IMG/VR virus record: IMGVR_UViG_3300032238_000182
Span: 1-20,519 of that record
DNA: 20,519 bases
Strand: one strand, 5' to 3'
Source: a virus
Shown here: piece by piece, positions 8,701 to 14,934 of the stretch
Numbering within the stretch: the stretch's first letter is position 1
Layout of the letters: every line of letters begins with the position of its first letter
The notes under the pieces: model-generated
Database searches by the model: none
The model's input: the letters and a program-made list of their open reading frames with translations, nothing else
Told to the model about the DNA's origin: nothing
Program-made: the position numbers and the translations under genes

Positions 8701-10242
8701 AAGTATGACGACGCAACAGTTTATGTGGTAGGTGTTCCATCAGTTCAAAATGGTAGAATTACAAGTATAGTTGCTTGTCCTACTCCTACTCCAACACCAA
8801 TACCTTCATACGAGTTTAATGTATATGTAAGTGAAACAAGTGCTAATGTCGCTTGTAATGGTGGTGATACTCCTGCGGGATTATATCATCAATTTGTTAT
8901 TACAGGTGATACAACAACATTATGTTCGTCAAACTCATTCACTTGTAGTTTTATACCTACATATGATTTTGATACTTTTTGGGTTAGTGATGGAACAAAT
9001 AGTAGACAATTACATAGAACAGGACCAGCTGGTAGTGTAGACGCAGTTCCAGATGGTGCTTGTGTATCTTGTGCTACTCCAACTCCAACTCCTACTCCTA
9101 CGGGAACACCAACTCCTACTCCAACGAGCACACCTACTCCAACTCCAATACCAAAGTTCACAGCGAGTTGGGGAAATACTTGTGAAGAAGCGAACGCTAA
9201 ATGTAGTGGTGGAGCAATACCTGTTTATGATTTTATTAGATATAGTGGAACAGGAACGACTATGTGTGATATGGAATGGGTTACTTGTGATAGTTTATTT
9301 AATAGTGGTTTAATAACAGGTTCTACTTTCTTCACAGTTCAGTGCGGAACAAATCCACAAGTGTTAAGAGAATGGCACTTATATCTACCGCCAGGTGGTG
9401 GTTCATTTAGAGCGTATCAATATGGGTCTTGTAGTTTATGTCCTACACCAACTCCAACTCCTACTGCTACTCCAACGAGCACACCTATACCACCAACATT
9501 TACTCCAACCCCAACTCCTACTGCGACAGGAACACCAACTCCTACGCCAACTAATACACCAGAACCACCAACTCCTACACCAACGAGCACACCAACCCCT
9601 ACACCTTCACCAATACCAACTTATACATACACAGTATATTTGAGTGATACATCAGCAGGAGCAGCTTGTGCGGGTGGTGATACATCATATGGTTCATATT
9701 ATTTATTTCAAGTAACAGGAAATACTACTAATATGTGTAGTTCAACAACATATAAAATTAGTGAATTACCTGTATTAGATTTTGGAACTTTCTGGATGAG
9801 TGATGGAACAAATAGTAGACAGGTTCAAAGAAATGGTGGACCAGCAAGTATAAACGCAAGTCCAATAGGTGCTTGTTCTGTTTGTCCTACCGCTACTCCT
9901 ACACCAACTCCAACGAGCACACCACAACCACCAACTCCTACTCCTACGAGCACACCACAACCACCAACACCAACTCCTACGAGCACACCAACTGGTCCAA
10001 CATATGAAATATATACGGCGGATAGATATGAGTGTGATACTCCAACTGGACCTTGTGTATATGTTGAAACAATAACAATAGCGAACCCAATTGCTGTATC
10101 TTCATATGGTAAGTTTTATTTAGATAATACATATGGTTACATATTTAATATTGTATCAAGTGGAGGGTCTGGTCCTTATTTGTATGTTGATATTACAAAT
10201 ACAACAGGAACTAATAACTGTAAATCGTTATGTAATATATAA
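5761..10242 (+). CDS. Giant tail-tip protein with Pro-Thr-linked Cys modules (putative adhesin)
   Basis: 1493 residues in two halves. The first 770 have no repeats; residues 41-68 (RNSGYSQTFRVPGT then N-rich, F-rich text) match, from memory, the N-terminal domain of tail-tip or baseplate proteins in phages of Bacteroidota. This half is probably the virion anchor. From residue 771 six globular modules alternate with six Pro-Thr linkers: linkers 771-808, 900-929, 1007-1016, 1106-1131, 1228-1286 and 1376-1413; modules 809-899, 930-1006, 1017-1105, 1132-1227, 1287-1375 and 1414-1493. Modules carry paired Cys, often ACxGG near the start and CxxC at the end; modules 3 and 5 are duplicates. A chain of small disulphide-capable domains on extended linkers suggests carbohydrate or surface binding, by analogy with PT-linked enzymes and adhesins. 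No hydrolase motif was recognised. It precedes the tape measure, against the usual order. Confidence 0.75.
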   Translation: MIDTLIQVTNLSGSTIYLDLYDDLSVNLNMSFAEIQDITSRNSGYSQTFRVPGTPINNSFFNYMFNVNADNLSFDIQKSVVCSVNYKGNTVLDGILRLLKVIITNNKVEYEVNIQDEVGVFINNISNKLLTDINYDDLNHTYNATNVKASWDAVYTGSTTTGGLKNGQILYPFQHIGYLYDDTGKIITSGSTSSPTLELYGNKGSISHPDTPMKTTGFKPSIQIKSVVDRIFNQNGFTLVSNFFSSEYFRRLYMPLIFNNDGYFISATGNTAGTSQVFQQITSQPSGFSFSGTTCMVIDGFVEVDAYTYNNGSVYPPYGWNFTNGRFIAPQNGTYTFTYSITLQVPDGYQNVTTGIEGSVFLYKNRTTQYLNKDFITYPDIYDFQVTVSSTNSVSIPLVQGDYIEMVVRWKQGAIYTCQSYTLVAPEIVKDISVVTITDAPNNILGSTVDVNNQFEVPGTYKQLEFLKGLITQFNLVMVKHPYLSNTYIMEPYSDYVGQGDTLDWTDKLDMSKSIEISPLTNLIGKAIDFVYEEDGDEINNYTKTINNNRNFGTYNFIPSGVTLNDKPLEFKSFFSPSPGNFLPSYNTSNPLICPQFYGTKQVTISGSTITQLLPMRIKPRILHYCGRQSISGVWYFRDEVLNETTQYTDYPFLHHQELLPSTPAQQAVDLNFGNSNSPQDAVVPSFTNLTAYNLYYADYIDDLLDADARMVSANFFLNIQDVTNLKYSDLIFVKDAYYRINKIKDFNLINNSTTKVELVKLLTVDIQQLPPTPTPTPTSSPTPTPTSTPTPTPTSTPTPTPTNTPAPIGQCYCFEIWVTGTTQGGPEPGIIATLDYNDCYGVRTGRAFFNGPGIYKQCIQVFDNVPQVFGGTTGIDQSKITIPGTGNCNTGYVCSGYTPITPTPTPTATSTPTPTPTPTPTPTATPIPVSLIVYTGATLSAACGNNISTTVWYIGSLGIGTDLYTTSGMTIAVQTPGYYKYDDATVYVVGVPSVQNGRITSIVACPTPTPTPIPSYEFNVYVSETSANVACNGGDTPAGLYHQFVITGDTTTLCSSNSFTCSFIPTYDFDTFWVSDGTNSRQLHRTGPAGSVDAVPDGACVSCATPTPTPTPTGTPTPTPTSTPTPTPIPKFTASWGNTCEEANAKCSGGAIPVYDFIRYSGTGTTMCDMEWVTCDSLFNSGLITGSTFFTVQCGTNPQVLREWHLYLPPGGGSFRAYQYGSCSLCPTPTPTPTATPTSTPIPPTFTPTPTPTATGTPTPTPTNTPEPPTPTPTSTPTPTPSPIPTYTYTVYLSDTSAGAACAGGDTSYGSYYLFQVTGNTTNMCSSTTYKISELPVLDFGTFWMSDGTNSRQVQRNGGPASINASPIGACSVCPTATPTPTPTSTPQPPTPTPTSTPQPPTPTPTSTPTGPTYEIYTADRYECDTPTGPCVYVETITIANPIAVSSYGKFYLDNTYGYIFNIVSSGGSGPYLYVDITNTTGTNNCKSLCNI
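8809..9075 (+). repeat. Adhesin module 3, paralogue of module 5
   Basis: Encodes residues 1017-1105 of the tail-tip protein, exactly 267 bases, the same length as the copy at 9619-9885. Aligned by eye with no gap, about 47 of 89 residues match, including ACxGGDT, TGxTT, CSS, FWxSDGTNSRQ and GACxxC. Silent positions differ in many codons, so the duplication is old. Confidence 0.85.
9619..9885 (+). repeat. Adhesin module 5, paralogue of module 3
   Basis: Encodes residues 1287-1375. It lines up residue for residue with module 3 (8809-9075). The best conserved DNA is a 23-base identical run coding SDGTNSR (begins AGTGATGGAACAAATAG). One Cys of module 3 (in SFTCSF) is replaced by Ile here, so the disulphide pattern is not identical. 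Confidence 0.85.
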
Positions 10243-10282
10243 TGATTAAACAATAAAAGATATATAATACAAAGAGAATAAT
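10243..10282 (+). promoter_or_regulatory. Short AT-rich intergenic leader before the tape measure
   Basis: Forty bases contain ATTAAACAATA (10245-10255), a TATAAT hexamer (10263-10268) and a weak purine tract AAAGAGAA before ATG 10283. The same ATTAAACAATA followed by TATAAT occurs in the gap after the tape measure (12737-12753). It could be a promoter or merely an AT-rich translation leader. No clear -33 TTTG / -7 TAnnTTTG pair of Bacteroidota type is visible. Confidence 0.3.
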
Positions 10283-12736
10283 ATGGCGTCATTTAAAGAG
10301 TTTAAGGTAAAAGTAACGGTTGATACAAAAGACGGGAACGAACAGTTAGAAAAAACTATCAATACCTTATCTGGATTTGAAGAACAGATTAGTGCGTTAA
10401 GAACAAAATTAGCGTCAACACCAATAGGAACAAAAGAGTTTAAGGAACTATCAAATGAATTATCAAGAACTGAAAAGGCGTTTGGTAAAGCACAAGATAG
10501 TGGTAAGAGTTGGTTACAATCAATATCGTCAGCACCAGGTATTGTAGGTCAATTAGGACAGTCAATTCAAGGTGCGGGTAAGTTGTTCGGTTCATTTGAT
10601 ATGGCGTTAAAAACATCTGTTGTAGGGTTTATAGCAACTCTTATAGCAAAACTTGTAGAAAAGTTTAGTCAAATGGAAGGTGTGTTAGACCCTTTAAATA
10701 AAATCACAGCAATATTCTCCGCAACAATCGGTAAGTTGGCTGATTTTATATTACCTCCAATATCAGCACTACTTGAAGGTATTGCGTCAGGAGCAGAAAA
10801 GGTTGTTAATTTCTTTGGCAAGTTGACGGGTGATAGTGGTAATTTAGGAGACGCGTTAGGTGATTTAGCGGACAGACAAGACGCACTAAACGATAGTCAA
10901 GCAGAATATGAGTTAGGTTTATCTAAATCAAGTAGAGCGTTGGCGGAAGCAAGGGAAGCCGCAGCAGATGGGACAAAATCAGTTAAAGAAAGAAAAGAGG
11001 CACTACAAAACGCGGATAAGATTGAAAGAGAAATTGCGGCACAAGGTAAAGCGAGAGCGTTAGAACAGGCGAGAATTAAGGCGGGTGAATTGGCTGCGTC
11101 ATTAGGATATACAACAGAACAAATTGAGAATATCAAGAAATATGATAAAGCACAATTAGAAAGTTTTGCGGCAGAGATTAAACAAAGGAAAGGATTAAGT
11201 GCGGAACAAAGAAACCAATTACTACAACAATTAGGAACGATAGAAGAGATTGACGCCAACACAGCAAAGATTGGTAAGAAGACAGCAGCAGCAATTAAAG
11301 GAATTGATAGTGAGGTTGCGGCACAAAGGAAACAAGCGGCAGCAGATGAATTAGAAAGACAAAAGAATAAATTAAACGCACAGATTGAATTAGAAAAGAA
11401 CAAGGTTAATACAGATGAAAAAACATTAAGAGCCTATCTTGAAAAGAAAGATGAGTTAGAAAATAAAGGAACTAAAAAATCAGCAGAAGAATTAGAGTTA
11501 CAGAAACAGAACAGGGATAAGGCGGTAAAAGACGCACTTAAAACAGACACAGACGCAAGTGAAGCAAAGACAAAGAAAGACAAGGAAGACCAACAGAAGA
11601 GAGATGATGATTATATCAAAGGTGTTAAACAAAGAGATACTAATGAAATAACAGAAGCAGAGATATTATTAGAAAAGAAAAAAACATTATACGGAGCGGA
11701 AAGTCAGGAGGTTAAGACCCAACAAGAGGTAATATACGCTGCCAAACAAAAAGCAATAAAAGATGAGATTGACGCAATTGCGTTAAAGAAAGACCAAACC
11801 GAAGCAGACAAACAAAGATTAATTGATTTAGGTAATGAAAATCTTAAATTAACTAATACCATATTGGCTGGTAAGAAGGCGGAGACAGACGCAGAAAAGA
11901 AGAAACAAGAAGATAAAATAGCGTTAGACGCAGCCAAACTTGAATATGAATTAGGACAAGAACAAACCACATATGATAGAAAGGTTGAAATATTACAGAA
12001 AGAACAGGATTTAGCCAAAGAAGATTATGATAAAAAATTGGCGTTGGCGGGTGACGACGCAGTTAAGAAGGGTAATATTGAATTAGAATATACAAAGAGA
12101 AAGGCGGAGTTAGGTAAGAAGAGAGAAGATATTGATAATAAGGAATATGAGAATAAGATAAAAATAGCACAAGGGACAGCAAATATGTTAGGTGCGTTGG
12201 CTGACCTTGTTGGTAAAGATACATTAGCGGGTAAAGCGTTAGGTATATCACAAGCGTTAATCAACACCTATGTCGGTGCGAGTGAGGCGATAAAACAAAA
12301 ATCTACATTACCATCACCGTTTGATGTTATTGCGAAAGTTGTGAATGTGGCAACAGTAATTGCGACAGGTCTTAAAACGGTTCAAGCCATCACAGCGGTT
12401 ACCGTTCCTGATAATCAAGTTCCAGAGGTTAGAATAAGAAAGGCGATGGGTGGTATATTACAAGGGCCAACACACGCTATGGGTGGTATAGCAACTCCTT
12501 TTGGTGAATTAGAAGGTGGTGAGTTTGTGGTGAATAGAGCGTCAACACAGATGTATAGACCACAATTAGAAACAATAAACGCGTTAGGTGGTGGAGCAAG
12601 GGACTACAACTATTCAGGATTTAATGGTAATATTACTAATAACGAACCACCAATATTCAAGACCTATGTTGTAGCAAGTGAAATGTCGTCCCAACAAGAG
12701 GTAGACAGAATAATACAATCAAGGTCTAAAATCTAA
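10283..12736 (+). CDS. Tail tape measure protein
   Basis: 817 residues. Residues 1-80 are a charged helical head; about 111-128 (VVGFIATLIAKLVEKF) and 141-177 are hydrophobic or amphipathic segments, as usual in tape measures. About 195-635 is a long Lys/Glu/Ala/Gln coiled coil (for example ELERQKNKLNAQIELEKNK). About 640-720 is a second hydrophobic region. The C terminus carries the typical Gly-rich end MGGILQGPTHAMGGI and GELEGGEFVVNRAS. The family sets tail length during tube polymerisation and may later reach the host membrane. At the usual rule of about 1.5 angstrom per residue, it predicts a tail somewhat over 100 nm (inference). No peptidase or lysozyme domain was recognised. The start is after AAAGAGAATAAT. 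Antisense reading frames within it are by-products of its repetitive codons. Confidence 0.92.
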   Translation: MASFKEFKVKVTVDTKDGNEQLEKTINTLSGFEEQISALRTKLASTPIGTKEFKELSNELSRTEKAFGKAQDSGKSWLQSISSAPGIVGQLGQSIQGAGKLFGSFDMALKTSVVGFIATLIAKLVEKFSQMEGVLDPLNKITAIFSATIGKLADFILPPISALLEGIASGAEKVVNFFGKLTGDSGNLGDALGDLADRQDALNDSQAEYELGLSKSSRALAEAREAAADGTKSVKERKEALQNADKIEREIAAQGKARALEQARIKAGELAASLGYTTEQIENIKKYDKAQLESFAAEIKQRKGLSAEQRNQLLQQLGTIEEIDANTAKIGKKTAAAIKGIDSEVAAQRKQAAADELERQKNKLNAQIELEKNKVNTDEKTLRAYLEKKDELENKGTKKSAEELELQKQNRDKAVKDALKTDTDASEAKTKKDKEDQQKRDDDYIKGVKQRDTNEITEAEILLEKKKTLYGAESQEVKTQQEVIYAAKQKAIKDEIDAIALKKDQTEADKQRLIDLGNENLKLTNTILAGKKAETDAEKKKQEDKIALDAAKLEYELGQEQTTYDRKVEILQKEQDLAKEDYDKKLALAGDDAVKKGNIELEYTKRKAELGKKREDIDNKEYENKIKIAQGTANMLGALADLVGKDTLAGKALGISQALINTYVGASEAIKQKSTLPSPFDVIAKVVNVATVIATGLKTVQAITAVTVPDNQVPEVRIRKAMGGILQGPTHAMGGIATPFGELEGGEFVVNRASTQMYRPQLETINALGGGARDYNYSGFNGNITNNEPPIFKTYVVASEMSSQQEVDRIIQSRSKI

Positions 12737-12756
12737 ATTAAACAATATATAATAGT
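12737..12756 (+). promoter_or_regulatory. Short leader before the protease gene, shares motif with the tape-measure leader
   Basis: The 20-base gap is ATTAAACAATA (12737-12747) running into TATAAT (12748-12753) and then ATG 12757. The same two words precede the tape measure gene at 10245-10268. It marks the boundary between tail and head genes. Whether it is a promoter is unknown. Confidence 0.3.
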
Positions 12757-14052
12757 ATGAAGATAGTAGAATTATTTATAGACGATACAGAAGATATGGC
12801 GGGTGGTGAAGCCATCGCTATGGTTCAACGACCAGCACACGAGAGTGACTTTGTGGCGTTTAATGATGAAAAGAAATGTGATAATTTCTTCGCAGCGTTT
12901 AGTGATAAACAGGAAGAGATTGTCTTAACAGAGGAAGAACAAGAGAAAGTATTACATCAGTTCAGTAGTATGGGTGAAGACCACCAGTCATTTATGATGA
13001 AGGGTTATTACATCAAATCAGTTGAACCTATTAATTTTACTCCTAACTATGTTAAAGAAAAGTTCGCAGCAACTGATATTAACGCAAGACCTATTACAGA
13101 TGTATTAAACGATAAATCAGTAATGGATTATAGTGATGGTGAAGGTAAGTATAAAGTAAGATTTAGATACGCAGTAAGACCTGGTCGTCCAGCAATTATC
13201 AATACAACTCGTAAGTTTTGTAAAGAGATGATTAACGCTAATAAGACCTATCGTCTTGAAGATATAAATAAAATCCTAAACGGTTTCCAACAATACGGAC
13301 AATCAAGTTGGGGTAGTGCGTTCTTCAAGTTCGGTGGCCCTAACTGTAACCATATATGGGTTAAGATAGTTTATCAACAAATATTTGATAAGAAAGGTGT
13401 TCCAACAGGTAAGTATAAGACCATTAGCGAACAAGACAGAGGAGACGCAGCGAACATCGCAGGTTCTAATTTAAACCAAAAAACTATGGATAATCCATCA
13501 CCTCAAACTATTAGACGAGCAGGACAAGGTATGTTTAGTGCGGAGGATATACAAAAGTTTAATGAAGAATTAAAGAAACAATACTTAATGGCGGGGTGTG
13601 TTCTAATCCCCGACAAGTTGATATACAGAGTAGACCCTAATACCAAAGAGGAATATTATGTATATTTTTCAAAAGAAAGTGTAAAGAAAATAGCGTTCAA
13701 GTATATGAGAGACAAGAACACTACTAACACTAATATAGAACATAACCCCAATCAACCAATAGATAATGTAACTCTTGTTGAAAGTTGGATTGTTGACGAC
13801 CCTGAAAATGATAAATCAAATCAATATGGTTTCAAGTGTGAACCTGGAACCTGGTTCGGTGTTGTGGATTGTAGTAAAAATCAAAAGTTTTGGAACGACT
13901 ATGTTGAAAATGGTAAAGTTCAAGGATTTAGTTTAGAAGGATATTTTGAAAGTAAATTAACAAAGTTTTACGAAAATCAAAAAAAACACTCCAATATAGA
14001 TGTAGATACATATATATTGTTAGAGATTGAAAATCTATTAAATAAAGAATAA
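12757..14052 (+). CDS. XkdF-type prohead protease with an embedded head-morphogenesis-like module
   Basis: 431 residues. The C-terminal part has the XkdF-like serine protease pattern: a helix KIAFKYMRDK, then IEHN (H329), VESWIVDDP (341-349), GTWFGVV (364-370) and KVQGFSLEGYF (387-397) with the putative nucleophile S392. The N terminus (VELFIDD ... GGEAIAMVQRPAHESDF) is the start of the same protease family. Between them lies an extra region (about 130-205): VRFRYAVRPGRPAI, TTRKFCKEM and GGPNCNHIW. It looks like the C-terminal Cys/His segment of Mu gpF-type minor head proteins. In the cell this protease would cleave scaffold and other prohead parts before packaging. It lies just before scaffold and capsid genes, the normal place. 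Start and catalytic assignment are by pattern only. H329 and S392 are the residues to test. Confidence 0.75.
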   Translation: MKIVELFIDDTEDMAGGEAIAMVQRPAHESDFVAFNDEKKCDNFFAAFSDKQEEIVLTEEEQEKVLHQFSSMGEDHQSFMMKGYYIKSVEPINFTPNYVKEKFAATDINARPITDVLNDKSVMDYSDGEGKYKVRFRYAVRPGRPAIINTTRKFCKEMINANKTYRLEDINKILNGFQQYGQSSWGSAFFKFGGPNCNHIWVKIVYQQIFDKKGVPTGKYKTISEQDRGDAANIAGSNLNQKTMDNPSPQTIRRAGQGMFSAEDIQKFNEELKKQYLMAGCVLIPDKLIYRVDPNTKEEYYVYFSKESVKKIAFKYMRDKNTTNTNIEHNPNQPIDNVTLVESWIVDDPENDKSNQYGFKCEPGTWFGVVDCSKNQKFWNDYVENGKVQGFSLEGYFESKLTKFYENQKKHSNIDVDTYILLEIENLLNKE

Positions 14053-14053
14053 T

Positions 14054-14905
14054 ATGACCCCTACACAAAAATTACAACAAATTAAGAATTGGATATTCAG
14101 TTGGAACAGTCAACACTCTTTCAAGAGAGTTACTGATTTAAGTGGAAACCAATTTGAGGTAGATGGTGAATTAGAAACAGGTAAGGAGTTTTACGCAATA
14201 CAAGAAGATGGTATGATTAAACCCGCAGGAGATGGCGAGTATCATATTGACGGAAAAGTATTAAATGTTATTGAAGGTTTAATCGCCGCAGTAATATCAG
14301 GTAACAGAGACCTTACCGAAAAACAAATAAACCCAGAAGGAAATAAAAAAGAAACTATGGCAGAAAATGTAAAAATGGTTACAGACAGTTTGTTAGACGG
14401 AACTGAAATTAGTATCACAGGCGACAAAGTTGTTGCGGGTGCTGATATTCGTATTATGAAAGACGGACAAGAGTTGTTACCAGCAGCAGGAGAATTAGAA
14501 TTAAAGTCAGGTTCAGTTGTTATTGTTGATGAGAATGGTAAAATCACAGAGGTTAAAAGCGATGTGGAACCAGCGAACACCGATGAAACACAAAGTGAAG
14601 CTGATGAAGCTACTGAAATGGCGGCAAAAGATGTTATACCAGATACAGGTGTAGTTAATATTGAAACTATACACGGTATGATGAAACAAATGATGGAAGC
14701 AATTAGCGACCTTAAAAATAAAGTAGGTTCAGTTACAGACAAGCAAGAAAAAATGAAAGAAGAGTTTAATTCATTTAAGAAGGCACCAGCAGCAGAACCA
14801 CTAAAAAGAAATACTATAACAGGTAAAGATAATTACCGTTTTGGTTCAGGTGAAAATCCAAAAGTAGCGATGTTAGAAGCACTTAAAGGACATTTCAACA
14901 AATAA
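14054..14905 (+). CDS. Capsid scaffold-like / assembly protein
   Basis: 283 residues. It contains two related beta-type repeats, about 26-80 (VTDLSGNQFEVDGEL ... KPAGDGEYHIDG) and about 109-167 (VTDSLLDGTEIS ... LPAAGELELKSG). These share the order VTD, G, DG, PA, GE, G. They are followed by an acidic linker (SDVEPANTDETQSEADEA) and a helical C-terminal end (residues about 205-283: MMKQMMEAISDLKNKV, then KMKEEFNSFKKAPAAEP). The helical, charged tail directly upstream of the capsid gene is typical of scaffolds that nucleate capsid assembly and are removed by the protease. The Ala/Pro-rich AAEPLKRNT could be a cleavage or capsid-binding region (inference). An in-frame ATG at codon 102 has a strong-looking A-rich leader, so a shorter product may also be made. 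Decoration/cement function for the N-terminal repeats is an alternative. Confidence 0.6.
   Translation: MTPTQKLQQIKNWIFSWNSQHSFKRVTDLSGNQFEVDGELETGKEFYAIQEDGMIKPAGDGEYHIDGKVLNVIEGLIAAVISGNRDLTEKQINPEGNKKETMAENVKMVTDSLLDGTEISITGDKVVAGADIRIMKDGQELLPAAGELELKSGSVVIVDENGKITEVKSDVEPANTDETQSEADEATEMAAKDVIPDTGVVNIETIHGMMKQMMEAISDLKNKVGSVTDKQEKMKEEFNSFKKAPAAEPLKRNTITGKDNYRFGSGENPKVAMLEALKGHFNK
14338..14359 (+). promoter_or_regulatory. Possible internal translation start in the scaffold-like gene
   Basis: GAAGGAAATAAAAAAGAAACT precedes an in-frame ATG (14357, residue 102). It combines a GGA core with an A-rich stretch like those before the capsid gene. Starting here would give a 182-residue protein lacking the first beta repeat, comparable in logic to lambda Nu3 nested in C. 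Not demonstrated. Confidence 0.3.
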
Positions 14906-14934
14906 TAAATAAAAAAATAAAAAAAAAGAAAAAA
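14906..14934 (+). promoter_or_regulatory. A-rich translation leader of the capsid gene
   Basis: The 29 bases before the capsid ATG are nearly all A, with a few T and one G, and have no Shine-Dalgarno sequence. A-rich unstructured leaders are associated with high translation in Bacteroidota. It is the most A-rich leader in the window, as expected for the most abundant virion protein. Confidence 0.55.

Larger units (their letters stand above)
8071..9999 (+). repeat. Six Pro-Thr(-Ser) linker tracts inside the tail-tip gene
   Basis: Tracts at 8071-8184, 8458-8547, 8779-8808, 9076-9153, 9442-9618 and 9886-9999 encode alternating Pro and Thr with periodic TST, TNTP, TAT and QPP variants. At DNA level they are built from CCA/CCT and ACT/ACA/ACC codons. 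A recurring core ACGAGCACACC appears in four of them, near 8118, 9124, 9475, 9582, 9913, 9945 and 9979. The longest tract is 59 residues and the shortest 10. Such tracts are extended, protease-tolerant spacers. Because their DNA is nearly identical, they are also natural sites for unequal recombination that would add, lose or swap modules. Confidence 0.9.

Noticed and set aside
8068-9161. Long minus-strand frames rich in Val-Gly or Arg-Ser-Trp opposite the Pro-Thr linkers
   Set aside because: They are the reverse complement of the CCN/ACN repeat and exist only because the tract has no stop codons on either strand. They have no start context and lie fully inside the tail-tip gene.
8809-9885. 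Diversity-generating retroelement (modules 3 and 5 as template/variable repeat)
   Set aside because: Differences are spread over all bases, including silent positions, not focused on adenines. No reverse transcriptase gene is visible and both copies lie inside one gene.
5761-10242. Secreted bacterial PT-linked glycosidase instead of a phage protein
   Set aside because: No signal peptide is present and no hydrolase motif was seen. The first half resembles phage tail-tip proteins and the gene lies between tail genes with the same codon habits.
10243-10282. Bacteroidota-type promoter with TTTG at -33 and TAnnTTTG at -7
   Set aside because: Neither element is present in this gap, nor in the gaps at 12737-12756, 15889-15964 or 16526-16585.
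10897-11403. 168-residue minus-strand frame inside the tape measure gene
   Set aside because: It is antisense to Lys/Glu/Ala-rich coiled-coil codons; the translation is Ser/Ala/Leu-rich with no recognisable fold, and every real gene here is on the + strand.
14242-14742. 166-residue minus-strand frame inside the scaffold-like gene
   Set aside because: Ser/Thr/Ile-rich translation typical of an antisense shadow, no leader, fully covered by a well supported + strand gene.
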